Shown piece after piece: positions 33,397 to 42,186 of a DNA stretch of 47,493 nt. The first letter of the stretch is position 1. Every line of letters starts with the position of its first letter. The position numbers and the translations under genes were made by a program. The notes under the pieces are model-generated. The model saw only the letters and a list, made by a program, of their open reading frames with translations, was not told the origin of the DNA and did not search any database. This DNA comes from Gemmatimonadota bacterium (GTDB taxonomy: Bacteria; Gemmatimonadota; Gemmatimonadetes; Gemmatimonadales; GWC2-71-9): assembly GCA_022563595.1 (NCBI GenBank), contig JADFNB010000024.1, positions 1-47,493 on the forward strand, read 5' to 3'.

Positions 33397-34293
33397 GTGG
33401 AGCGCCTAGATCTGCTCGATCCGTACGATGTGGCGGAACTGGGCGGCATCGAACTCACGACCGAAGGCGTGGTCGAGGGATTCCTGGCGGGGATGCATCG
33501 ATCCCCGTTCAAAGGGTTCTCGGTCGAATTCGCGGAGCATCGTCCCTACCAGCCGGGTGACGAGCTGCGCTACGTGGATTGGCGTGTGCTGGCTCGCTCG
33601 GATCGTCTCACCGTCAAGCAATACGAAGCGGAGACCAACCTGCGCTCGATGATCGTGTTGGACATCAGCCGGTCGATGAACTGGGCGGGGACCGAGCGAC
33701 GATTGACCAAGATGGCGTATGGCCAGCGTCTCGCGGCGGCGGTGGCGCTCGTTCTTCTGCGCCAACGCGACGCGATAGGTCTGATCGCCTTCGACGACGC
33801 AGTGCGATCGGTGGTACCGGCCCGGGCGCGAGTGCAGCAACGGTGGGCGCTGCTGTCGGCCCTCACCAACCTTGTTCCTGGTGGGGGGACGGCCGCGGAG
33901 CCGGCGTTGCGCCGGGTCACCGACCTGCTGCACCGGCGGGGGCTGGTGATCTTCGTGTCGGATCTGCTGCTCGATCGGGATCTGGTGCTGTTGGCGCTCC
34001 AGTATCTGCGCCACCGGGGCCATCAGGTGATGGTCTTCCATCTCATGGATCCGGCGGAACAAGACCTGGAAGGGCCGCCCGAGGCACGGTTTGAGGATCC
34101 GGAGACCGGGACCGGGGTTGTCGTGCGGCCGCGCGAGTTCCGTGCGGCGTACGCCGAGACGGTGCGGCGCGTGATTGACGACTGGCGGGCCGCGTGCCGG
34201 CGCCAGGGTATGGCGTATTTCCATGTCACGACGGACACGCCGTTCGGCCAGGTGCTGCGGCGCGCCACCGCAAGACGCTCGCGTTTGGGCTGA
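33397..34293 (+). CDS. DUF58 domain protein (vWA-like, MoxR/Bat-associated)
   Basis: This 298-residue protein has the DUF58 signature FKGFSVEFAEHRPYQPGDELRYVDWR near residues 38-64 and a von Willebrand A-like core. DISRSM near residue 89 is a MIDAS-type DxSxS site, and further motifs are VPGGGTAAEPAL and VIFVSDLL. DUF58 proteins usually work with MoxR AAA ATPases and Bat membrane proteins in envelope stress or metal insertion. A BatA-like gene follows at 1 nt, but no MoxR gene is in this window. Start is GTG 33397. Confidence 0.88.
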   Translation: MERLDLLDPYDVAELGGIELTTEGVVEGFLAGMHRSPFKGFSVEFAEHRPYQPGDELRYVDWRVLARSDRLTVKQYEAETNLRSMIVLDISRSMNWAGTERRLTKMAYGQRLAAAVALVLLRQRDAIGLIAFDDAVRSVVPARARVQQRWALLSALTNLVPGGGTAAEPALRRVTDLLHRRGLVIFVSDLLLDRDLVLLALQYLRHRGHQVMVFHLMDPAEQDLEGPPEARFEDPETGTGVVVRPREFRAAYAETVRRVIDDWRAACRRQGMAYFHVTTDTPFGQVLRRATARRSRLG

Positions 34294-34294
34294 C

Positions 34295-36088
34295 ATGGGG
34301 TTCCTCCAGCCCTTGGCGCTCCTGGGACTCGCCGCGGCGGCCATACCAGCGTTGCTGCACCTGCTGCAGCGGCGGGTGCCGCCGACCGTCACCTTCCCCG
34401 CCGTGCGCTATCTGTCGGAAACCGAGCGACGGCACAGCCGGCGGCTCAAGCTGCGCAATTTACTCCTGCTGCTGCTGCGAACGGCGCTCATTGCGTTGAT
34501 CGTGCTGGCCGCGGCCCGGCCCGTAGCGCGCCTCCCCGTGGGCGGCACGCACGGCCCGTCCGCGTTGGCGCTCGTCGTGGACAACTCGCTCTCGTCCGGT
34601 GCAGTCGTCGTCGGCCGCCGGGTCGTAGACATCTTGGCCAGCCAGGCACGGAACGCGGTGCGGCGCCTCACCTCGTCCGACCGGCTCTGGCTGGTGTTGG
34701 CTGACGGGATCCCACGCCAACGGTCGCGGGCGCAGGCGCTGTTGATCCTCGATAGCCTCGATCCCGAGCCCGTGAGGTTGGATATCGGGCGGGCAGTGCG
34801 CAGCGTGGCTCGGGTGGTGGCGGACGATCCGCTACCGGGAGAGGTGCTCGTGGTGAGTGACCTGCAACGTACTGCGCTCTCGCCGGGGGACGCCCCCGCG
34901 GCGCTGACGTTGCTGATCGAGCCGTCTCTGCCTCCCCGGAACCGCGGCGTGGATTCCGTGCGGCTGACCCCCGCCGTCTGGTCGCCCGGAGGCACGGCGG
35001 TCGTGAGCGTGGGCGGTTCGGGTCGTACTGCCGGTGAGGTACGGCTCGAGATCGGCGGCCGCGTGGTGGCACGCGATCTCGCGCGACCAGGTGAGCGGTT
35101 GGCGCTCGGCGTCGAGCAGCTCCCGGCAGGATGGCACGTAGCGCGCGTCCAGGTCGGTCCTGACGAGCTGCGCGCCGACGATACGTGGCACCTGGCGTTG
35201 CGCAGCGCGCCAGCCGTCCAGGCCGTCGCCGATCCTTCGGTCGGGTCATTCCTACTCGAAGCGCTGGACGTGCTCCAGTCCGCGGGTCGTGTGGCGCGCG
35301 GCGGTGACGTGACCCTGGCGGCACACCTCGGTCCGGGACGCACCATCCTCGTTCCACCGGCCGAAGGGGCACTGGTAGGCGGGATCAATCGGGCGCTCGC
35401 GGCCCGAGGGGTGTCGTTACGGTTTGGTGAGGAGGTGCGGGGCGAGTGGCGGGTGGAGAGCGAGTTGCTGGAGGTCGGCGATGCCCGGGTCTACCGCCGC
35501 TACCGGTTGCGCGGCGACGGAGCCGTGATCGCCAGCACTGGCGGGGAGCCGTGGATAGTGCGCGAAGGAGAGGTCGTCATCGTAGGGAGCCGGCTGGAGG
35601 AGTCGTGGACCTCCCTGCCGGTTAGCGCCGGCTTCCTGCCGTTCCTCGACGGGATCATCAACCGGTCGATCGGCTCAGGAGCGTTGCGGGTAGGTGCGAC
35701 ACCGAGCGCGACCGTCACGCTGCCGCCGGGCGCCGTGTGGCTGCTCACGCCGGCGGGTCGTATGCCGGTCCCGGGTGATCGCCGGATCCGGGCGCCCGCC
35801 GTGCCCGGGGTGTACTTCATGGTCGGGGCGGGCGGCGATACGGTGGGTGCCCTCGAGGTGAATCACGATCCGGCGGAGTCGCTCCTCGCGCCCGCCTCGC
35901 GCGAGGCTCTGGAGGCCACGTTCGGACCGGATGTCACGTTGCTGAGCGAAGAGGCGCTACAGCGAGAGCTGTTTCGTGCCGCCAGGCGTGCGGACCTGTC
36001 GGCGTTCCTGCTGGCACTAGCCGTCGTGCTCGCGCTGGTCGAGTTGGCCGTGGCGACCCTCGGCGGTCGGGTCCGCGAGGACGGCTGA
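34295..36088 (+). CDS. BatA-like membrane protein
   Basis: The 597-residue protein begins MGFLQPLALLGLAAAAIPALLHLL, the typical N-terminal helix of BatA-domain proteins. A second hydrophobic helix follows at about 57-75 (LLLLLLRTALIALIVLAAA), then a large soluble region whose first part is vWA-like (LALVVDNSLSS near 90). A last membrane helix is near residues 570-590. DNSLSS keeps the DxSxS MIDAS pattern. The protein probably sits in the inner membrane with the vWA-like part exposed. The ATG lies one base after the DUF58 stop, and mfd starts directly at its stop. Confidence 0.8.
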   Translation: MGFLQPLALLGLAAAAIPALLHLLQRRVPPTVTFPAVRYLSETERRHSRRLKLRNLLLLLLRTALIALIVLAAARPVARLPVGGTHGPSALALVVDNSLSSGAVVVGRRVVDILASQARNAVRRLTSSDRLWLVLADGIPRQRSRAQALLILDSLDPEPVRLDIGRAVRSVARVVADDPLPGEVLVVSDLQRTALSPGDAPAALTLLIEPSLPPRNRGVDSVRLTPAVWSPGGTAVVSVGGSGRTAGEVRLEIGGRVVARDLARPGERLALGVEQLPAGWHVARVQVGPDELRADDTWHLALRSAPAVQAVADPSVGSFLLEALDVLQSAGRVARGGDVTLAAHLGPGRTILVPPAEGALVGGINRALAARGVSLRFGEEVRGEWRVESELLEVGDARVYRRYRLRGDGAVIASTGGEPWIVREGEVVIVGSRLEESWTSLPVSAGFLPFLDGIINRSIGSGALRVGATPSATVTLPPGAVWLLTPAGRMPVPGDRRIRAPAVPGVYFMVGAGGDTVGALEVNHDPAESLLAPASREALEATFGPDVTLLSEEALQRELFRAARRADLSAFLLALAVVLALVELAVATLGGRVREDG

Positions 36089-39000
36089 GTGCTGCCCAAT
36101 CTCATAGCGGCGTTCCGTCGGCTGCCCCCGTACCGCGCGCTCCAGCGCACGCTTCCCCTCCAGGGACAAGAACGCAATCTGACCGGCTTGCCCGGATCGA
36201 GCGCGGCCGTCCTGGTCGCGGCGCTGGCGCGTGACGCCCCGCAACGCGTGTTCCTGGTCGTTACCGATACGCCGGCCGAGGCGGAGCGATGGGAGGCGGA
36301 CCTCACGGTTCTTTTGGGTGACGCGGCGCGCCTCTATCCGCAGCGCGAGGCGTTCGGTGTGGAGGAGCCGCACTACGAGATCGCGGGCGAGCGCGTCGAG
36401 ACCCTCGACGCACTGCTCCGGGGGGCCGCGCGAGTCGTCGTTACGACGTTCAAGGCCACCGCCGAGCGGACCCGGATGCCGCACGCGCTCGCTCGGAAAC
36501 GCCTGGAGATCTCGACCGGTGTGGTGGAGCGACCCGCGACGGTCATCGAGCGGCTCGAGACGATGGGGTACGAACGCGTCGCCAGCGTTACCGATGTGGC
36601 GCAGTTCGCCGTGCGGGGCGGCATCCTGGACTCCTACGGCTTCGGAATGGCGGCGCCGGTACGCATCGAGTGGTGCGGTGACGAGGTGATCTCCATCCGA
36701 TCGTTCGACCTCGATACCCAGCGGTCGCTGGAGGAGATCGGGCGGGTGACGGCATTGCCCTTGGAAGGACTGGGGGCGGACGAGGCGGGGGAAGACGAGG
36801 AGACGATTACCGGGTCGTTGCTCGAGGTGCTCCCCGCCGACACGCTCGCCGTGGCCGATCACGGTATCGATCCGGGTGACATCGCCCGTATCTGGAGCGA
36901 CGCCGCTCATCACGTGGAGGTGGCGCAGAAACGGGGTGAGGATGTACCGGGCCGGGAAGCGGTGTTGCTCGATCCCGCCGAGTGGCAACCCTTCTGGGAG
37001 CGGCTGGCGCGCCTGCGCCTGCGCGACGGGCCCGAAGTGCACGACTTCGAGCTGTTTCCTCCGGAGCCTGTCGAGCGCGACATGCGGCGCCTGCATCGGC
37101 TGGTGCGGCGGGGGCCGACGCTGATCCTGTGCGATAACGCAGGGCAACTCGAACGTCTGGAGGAGTTGCTGTCGAGCGGTGAGCCTCCGGGCGAGCGGCT
37201 GCCCGACTCGGTGACGCTCGCCCTAGGCGCACTCCAGGGCGGTTTCGTCCTGCCTAGGCTCACGGTGCTCACCGACCACGAGATCTTCAGGCGCGCCCGG
37301 CGAATTCGCAGGCCGCGGCGGTTCCGGCAGCCGACCGGGACATCGGCCGCCCCGCTCACTCCGGGCGACTACGTGGTGCATCTCGAACACGGTATCGGGA
37401 TCTATCGCGGCGTGCAGCGGATCAGTGTCGGCGAGGGAACGGTGCTCGAGGTCGCGGTCATCGAGTACGAGGGCGGCGACCGGCTGAACGTGCCGCTCTA
37501 TAGGATCGACCAGATCGAACGGTACCGCACCCCGGAAGACGGCGACCGGGCTCCGCCGCGGCTCGATCGGCTCGGGGGGACACGCTGGCGCCGCCGGCGC
37601 GAGAAGACGCAGCGGGCTATCCGGAAGATGGCGGCCGAGTTGATCGAACTGTACGCCCGTCGTGCGGTGGCTCCCGGGTTCGCGTTCCCGCCTGACACCA
37701 CGTGGCAGCGCGAGTTGGAGTCCTCGTTTCTCTATGAGGACACACCCGACCAACGTAAGGCGACCGAAGACGTCAAAGCCGACATGCAGCTGCCCACCCC
37801 GATGGACCGCCTCGTCATCGGGGACGTCGGCTACGGCAAGACGGAGGTCGCGGTACGCGCCGCCTTCAAGTCGGTGCAGGCCGACAAACAGGTGGCGATT
37901 CTGGTGCCGACCACGATCCTGGCCGAGCAGCACGGGCGGGTATTCGGGGAGCGGATGGCGGATTACCCGGTGAGGATCGAGGTGCTCTCACGCTTTCGGA
38001 CGGCGGCCGAGCAACGCGTGGTGTTGCGGGGACTCGCCGCCGGGACCGTAGATATCGTCATAGGCACCCACCGTGTGCTGTCGCAGGACGTGCGGTTCAA
38101 GAACCTCGGATTGCTCATCGTGGATGAAGAGCATCGGTTCGGCGTCAAGCACAAGGAACGGCTCAAGGCATTGCGTCTCGAGGTCGATGTGTTGACCCTC
38201 ACGGCGACCCCAATCCCGCGCACCCTGCACCTGGCGCTGGCCGGCCTGCGGAACCTCACGCTGATGGAGACGCCGCCGCTCGACCGCTCACCGGTGCTGA
38301 CCTTCATCGAGCCATGGGACGACGGGCTGATCGAGGAGGTCATTGCGCGTGAAGTCGACCGTGGCGGGCAGGTCTTCTTCGTACACAATCGGGTCGAGAC
38401 GATCGCGACGGTGGCGCAACGCGTGCAGGCACTCGCGCCACGTGCGCGCCTAGCGGTAGGTCACGGCCAGATGCGGGAGCGGGATCTCGACCGGGTCATG
38501 CGGCTGTTCGTGACCGGCGAGATCGACGTCCTCGTCTCGACCATGATCGTGGAGTCCGGGCTCGACGTCCCCAACGCAAACACGATGATCGTGCACGACG
38601 CGGGGCAGTTCGGCCTGGCGCAACTCTATCAGCTCCGCGGGCGGGTGGGACGCGGCCATCGGCGGGCGTACTGCTATCTGCTGGTGCCGGACAACCTGGA
38701 TGCGGAAGCCGAGCAACGGCTCCGCGTACTAGAGCATCACACGGCGCTCGGGTCGGGATACCGGATCGCCTTGAGGGACCTCGAGCTGCGTGGCGCGGGT
38801 AATCTGCTGGGAGCCGAACAATCCGGGCACGCGCACGCGGTCGGCATGGACACGTATCTGCGCTGGCTCCGCGAGGCGGTGCGGGCGCTTCAGGGCAGCG
38901 ACGTTGCCGCGGTCACGGTGCCGCCGGACGTCACGTTCGCGGGGGGCGCGGGGGGCGCGCATCTGCCGCACGACTATGTTCCGGACGAGGACGCGAAGCT

Positions 39001-39400
39001 CGAGATTTATCGGCGGCTGGCGCGAACAACGGAAGTTGGCGAGATTGCGGCCCTGCGCGACGAGCTGCGTGACCGGTTCGGGCCCCTGCCGGCCGAAGCC
39101 GAGCGCCTGCTCACCGTTGCGGAACTCCGCGCCCTCGGCGCCCTGCTGGGATTGGAGACGATCCTGGTGCGTGGCGACGAGGCGCGGCTCAGTTTTCGGG
39201 CCGGTGCCACGCCGCGACTCGCGGGCCTTACCGCCGCGCTCGAGGGCGTTCAGTTCGGGGCCGATGTTCGGCGGATAATGCCGCTCTCTCTGCGGCTCAC
39301 ACGGCTCGGGGGCATGGAGATAGGTCCGGGCTTGGTGCGGGCCCTCAAAGCGGCCCTTGGAATGCACAGTGACGCGGCAGCCGCACGGTCTGCGTCGTAG
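36089..39400 (+). CDS. mfd: Transcription-repair coupling factor Mfd
   Basis: This 1,103-residue protein removes stalled RNA polymerase and recruits UvrA to damage. The UvrB-homology region occupies the N-terminus (about 1-340). The RNA-polymerase-interaction domain begins with GDYVVHLEHGIGIYRGV near residue 425. The helicase motor has Walker A GDVGYGKTEVA near 579 and DEEHRFGVKHKE near 678, plus the TRG/relay-like region QLRGRVGRGHRRAYCYLL. The C-terminal TRCF domain starts near LEIYRRLARTTE (about 970). Start is GTG 36089, immediately after the BatA-like stop. It links functionally to uvrA in this window. Confidence 0.97.
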   Translation: MLPNLIAAFRRLPPYRALQRTLPLQGQERNLTGLPGSSAAVLVAALARDAPQRVFLVVTDTPAEAERWEADLTVLLGDAARLYPQREAFGVEEPHYEIAGERVETLDALLRGAARVVVTTFKATAERTRMPHALARKRLEISTGVVERPATVIERLETMGYERVASVTDVAQFAVRGGILDSYGFGMAAPVRIEWCGDEVISIRSFDLDTQRSLEEIGRVTALPLEGLGADEAGEDEETITGSLLEVLPADTLAVADHGIDPGDIARIWSDAAHHVEVAQKRGEDVPGREAVLLDPAEWQPFWERLARLRLRDGPEVHDFELFPPEPVERDMRRLHRLVRRGPTLILCDNAGQLERLEELLSSGEPPGERLPDSVTLALGALQGGFVLPRLTVLTDHEIFRRARRIRRPRRFRQPTGTSAAPLTPGDYVVHLEHGIGIYRGVQRISVGEGTVLEVAVIEYEGGDRLNVPLYRIDQIERYRTPEDGDRAPPRLDRLGGTRWRRRREKTQRAIRKMAAELIELYARRAVAPGFAFPPDTTWQRELESSFLYEDTPDQRKATEDVKADMQLPTPMDRLVIGDVGYGKTEVAVRAAFKSVQADKQVAILVPTTILAEQHGRVFGERMADYPVRIEVLSRFRTAAEQRVVLRGLAAGTVDIVIGTHRVLSQDVRFKNLGLLIVDEEHRFGVKHKERLKALRLEVDVLTLTATPIPRTLHLALAGLRNLTLMETPPLDRSPVLTFIEPWDDGLIEEVIAREVDRGGQVFFVHNRVETIATVAQRVQALAPRARLAVGHGQMRERDLDRVMRLFVTGEIDVLVSTMIVESGLDVPNANTMIVHDAGQFGLAQLYQLRGRVGRGHRRAYCYLLVPDNLDAEAEQRLRVLEHHTALGSGYRIALRDLELRGAGNLLGAEQSGHAHAVGMDTYLRWLREAVRALQGSDVAAVTVPPDVTFAGGAGGAHLPHDYVPDEDAKLEIYRRLARTTEVGEIAALRDELRDRFGPLPAEAERLLTVAELRALGALLGLETILVRGDEARLSFRAGATPRLAGLTAALEGVQFGADVRRIMPLSLRLTRLGGMEIGPGLVRALKAALGMHSDAAAARSAS

Positions 39401-39416
39401 CTATCGAGGAGTGTAC

Positions 39417-40835
39417 ATGCGGTTGATTTCGTTCGCGGTCGCGACCGCGTTGTCGGCTGGGTGCGCCGACGCTTTCACCTCGCGGGTGGATGTGGTGGCT
39501 CGCGCGGACAACTACGAACTGGGCGTCGATCGCCTTGCGACTATTCTCGCCAGAGGTGAGGGGTTCGCGCTCAACCGCCAGGTCGTCGAGGGCGTGGCCG
39601 GTGTGTGGATCGACTACACCCTGTTCGCGCGCAGCGTAGTTTTCGGCGATTCCCTGCTGGATTCCGCGACCGTGGTGGCGGCGAAGTGGGCGGACGTGCA
39701 GCAGGAAATAGCGACGCGCTATCACGAGATGCTCGTGAGCGATCGGGTAGCACTCGACTCCGCGCAAACTGACAGTGTGTACGGGGTCGGGGAGTACCGG
39801 CTCATCAAACGCGTCCTGTTCGAGGTCGCTTTCAACGTGTCGCCTGACGTCCGTACCGCGAAGCAGGCCGTCGCGACCGACTTGTACAACCGGTTACGCC
39901 GTGACATGTCATGGGCTGAGGCGAGTCAGTGGACGGAAGAGGTGGACGTGAAACGCGAAGGCAGCATGGGCGTGATCGGTCGCGGCGAGCATGATGCCGC
40001 GCTGGAGAATGCCGCCTACGCGCTCGAGCCGGGGGAATTCTCGGATGTCGTGGCGACGGGGCGCGGGTACGAGATCCTCTACCGGCCGCCGCTGGAAGAG
40101 GTCTACGCCGAGTTCAGGGCGGGTGTGAAAGACCGGCTCGAGCAAGAGTTCGAGGCCGACTACCTGACAGCCCTGCCGGAGCGGTGGGACATCGAGGTAA
40201 AGTCGTCCGCCATTCCGGCGATCCGCGAGGTGGCCAACGATCCGGTGCGGGCTAAACGCTCGCGCACGGTTGTCGGGACGTACCGCGACGGCGGGCGGTT
40301 CCGCGTCTCCGACGTGGCCCGCTGGATGCAGGGCATGCCGATACCGATTCGCCAGCGGCTTGCGGCCGCACCCGATTCGCAGATCACGGTCATGGTTCGG
40401 ACGTTGATACGCAACCAGGTACTGTTGACGGAGGCAAAGGACGCCGGAGTGGAGATCAGCGCCGCCGCGGTAGACAGTCTGCGAGACCAGCTCGCGCGCG
40501 AACTGGCCTTGCTCGGCGCGGTGATGGGCCTGCATCGTGATACGCTCGCACTGCTGGCGCGGCAGCCCGAGGCCGCACGCCAGGGCGCCGTGCAGGTGAA
40601 AGTCATCGACTATCTGCTCGCGCTGTCGCAGAACAAACGCCGCATGCAGCTCGTTCCGCCGTTCCTAGCCGATGAGTTGCGGTCCAGGTTCGAGTGGGAG
40701 CTGGTGCCGGCGGGCGTCGAGCGCGTCCTGGCCCGGGCGCGGGAGATCCGCGCGGCGATCGAGAGCACCAGACCGCCGGCACCAGCACAGCCGGTGACGC
40801 CTCCGGACAGTGGAGCGGAGAGCGATGCGTCGTAG
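39417..40835 (+). CDS. PpiC/SurA-related lipoprotein (degenerate peptidyl-prolyl isomerase)
   Basis: The 472-residue predicted lipoprotein starts at ATG 39417 with AGGAG 7 nt upstream and lipobox LSAGC. Residues about 110-235 follow the parvulin layout (RLIKRVLFEV, SMGVIGRGEHDAALENAAYALEPGEFSDVV, GYEILYR) and the rest is helical with an SurA-like N-domain arrangement. The catalytic parvulin residues are not clearly conserved, so chaperone activity is more likely than isomerase activity. It lies directly before surA and overlaps it by 11 nt, suggesting joint action on outer-membrane protein folding. The ORF extension to 39357 overlaps mfd and lacks a signal sequence. Confidence 0.75.
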   Translation: MRLISFAVATALSAGCADAFTSRVDVVARADNYELGVDRLATILARGEGFALNRQVVEGVAGVWIDYTLFARSVVFGDSLLDSATVVAAKWADVQQEIATRYHEMLVSDRVALDSAQTDSVYGVGEYRLIKRVLFEVAFNVSPDVRTAKQAVATDLYNRLRRDMSWAEASQWTEEVDVKREGSMGVIGRGEHDAALENAAYALEPGEFSDVVATGRGYEILYRPPLEEVYAEFRAGVKDRLEQEFEADYLTALPERWDIEVKSSAIPAIREVANDPVRAKRSRTVVGTYRDGGRFRVSDVARWMQGMPIPIRQRLAAAPDSQITVMVRTLIRNQVLLTEAKDAGVEISAAAVDSLRDQLARELALLGAVMGLHRDTLALLARQPEAARQGAVQVKVIDYLLALSQNKRRMQLVPPFLADELRSRFEWELVPAGVERVLARAREIRAAIESTRPPAPAQPVTPPDSGAESDAS

Positions 40836-42159
40836 TCCCGGCGTGGTGCTCGCGTGCGCATGTGCGCTGCTCGTGGCTGCTACCGGGACCGCGGGTGCGC
40901 AGGATGAGCGGTTCGTCGAGATCGACCGGGTTGTGGCCGTGGTGGGCACCGTCCCGATACCGCTGTCGCGGGTCAACGAAGAGTTGAACGTCGTGCTCTC
41001 CGAGATGCAGCGCCTCGGCCAGGCCGCGCCGACCGACTCGGCGGAGACAATCGAGTTGCAGCGGGAGCTGCTCGACCGGCTGATCGATGACGAGCTGTTG
41101 GTGCAACTTGCCCTGCGCGACACGCTGGTGCAGGTCACCGACGAGCAGGTCCAGGCCGCCGTAGAAACGGCCCTGCGCCAGACGCGCTCCCAGTTCAGCT
41201 CCGAGTTCGAGTATCGCCGGCAGTTGGAGCTCGCGGGGCTCGGCACGCCGGAAGAGTACCGGCGATACATGACGGAACAGACCCGCCGCCAGATGCAGAA
41301 ACAGAGCCTGATCCAGAGTCTGCGTGACCGCGGTGATCTCCGGCAGGTGCCGCCGACGGAAGCAGAGATGCGGCGCTACTTCGAAGAGACGCGCGATCAG
41401 CAACCCAAGCGCACGGCGTCCGTCACGTTCCGCCAGATCATCATCCAACCCGAGGCGTCACCCGAAGCGAAGGCGGAGGCGCGTGCCAGGGCCGATTCGG
41501 TGTTGGCGGAGCTGCGCAACGGCGCCGATTTCGCCACCGCCGCGCGGCGTTTCTCCGACGACCCCGCTACACGCGAGCAGGGTGGCGAGCTGGGATGGTT
41601 CCGGCGCGGAAGCATGGTCCGGGAGTTCGAGCGAATCGCGTTCCGCCTGCGGCCGGGCCAGATCTCGAATCTGGTGAGGACCCCCTTCGGCTTCCACATC
41701 ATTCAGGTACAGCGCGTCGAGCCGGCGGAGGTGCAGGCGCGGCACATCCTGTTCACGCCGGTGATCACCGAGGCAAATACCGCGGCGGCACGCGCTCTGG
41801 GTGACTCGATCGCAGCGGCCCTCAGGGCCGGCGCCTCCTGGGACTCGCTGGCCGACCTGCACCACGATCCGATCGAGCAGTCGCTGTTCGAGGACGTCGC
41901 CCTAACGGATCTGCTCCCGTCCTACGCCGGCGCCCTGGCCGACGAACAGCCGGGCGCGATTATCGGCCCGGTCCTGCTGACGGAGGCGGGCCGCGAGCGG
42001 TACGCGGTCATTCGCTTCATCGAGCGGCATGCCGAGGGCGAGTACACTTTCGAGGAGCTGCGCGACCGCATTCGGCAGAACCTAGCCGAGGGGAGTGGCG
42101 TGCGGCGGCTGGTGCGGGAACTGCGGGAGAGCACCTACCTCGATATCCGGCTGCCATAG
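40825..42159 (+). CDS. surA: SurA-type periplasmic chaperone/peptidyl-prolyl isomerase
   Basis: The 444-residue periplasmic protein has a signal peptide (ACACALLVAATGTAGAQ) and an N-terminal SurA domain (VVAVVGTVPIPLSRVNEEL, then DRLIDDELLVQ). A full parvulin domain lies near residues 180-290 (FRQIIIQPEAS, FATAARRFSDDPATREQGGELGWF, FGFHIIQVQRVE). A second parvulin-like domain follows from about 292 (QARHILFTPV) and is degenerate. SurA escorts outer-membrane beta barrels across the periplasm. ATG 40825 has GGAGA just upstream. pdxA follows after 27 nt, the same neighbour as in E. coli. Confidence 0.9.
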   Translation: MRRSPGVVLACACALLVAATGTAGAQDERFVEIDRVVAVVGTVPIPLSRVNEELNVVLSEMQRLGQAAPTDSAETIELQRELLDRLIDDELLVQLALRDTLVQVTDEQVQAAVETALRQTRSQFSSEFEYRRQLELAGLGTPEEYRRYMTEQTRRQMQKQSLIQSLRDRGDLRQVPPTEAEMRRYFEETRDQQPKRTASVTFRQIIIQPEASPEAKAEARARADSVLAELRNGADFATAARRFSDDPATREQGGELGWFRRGSMVREFERIAFRLRPGQISNLVRTPFGFHIIQVQRVEPAEVQARHILFTPVITEANTAAARALGDSIAAALRAGASWDSLADLHHDPIEQSLFEDVALTDLLPSYAGALADEQPGAIIGPVLLTEAGRERYAVIRFIERHAEGEYTFEELRDRIRQNLAEGSGVRRLVRELRESTYLDIRLP

Positions 42160-42186
42160 AGAGGGACGGCAACCCCGGGCTGCGCA

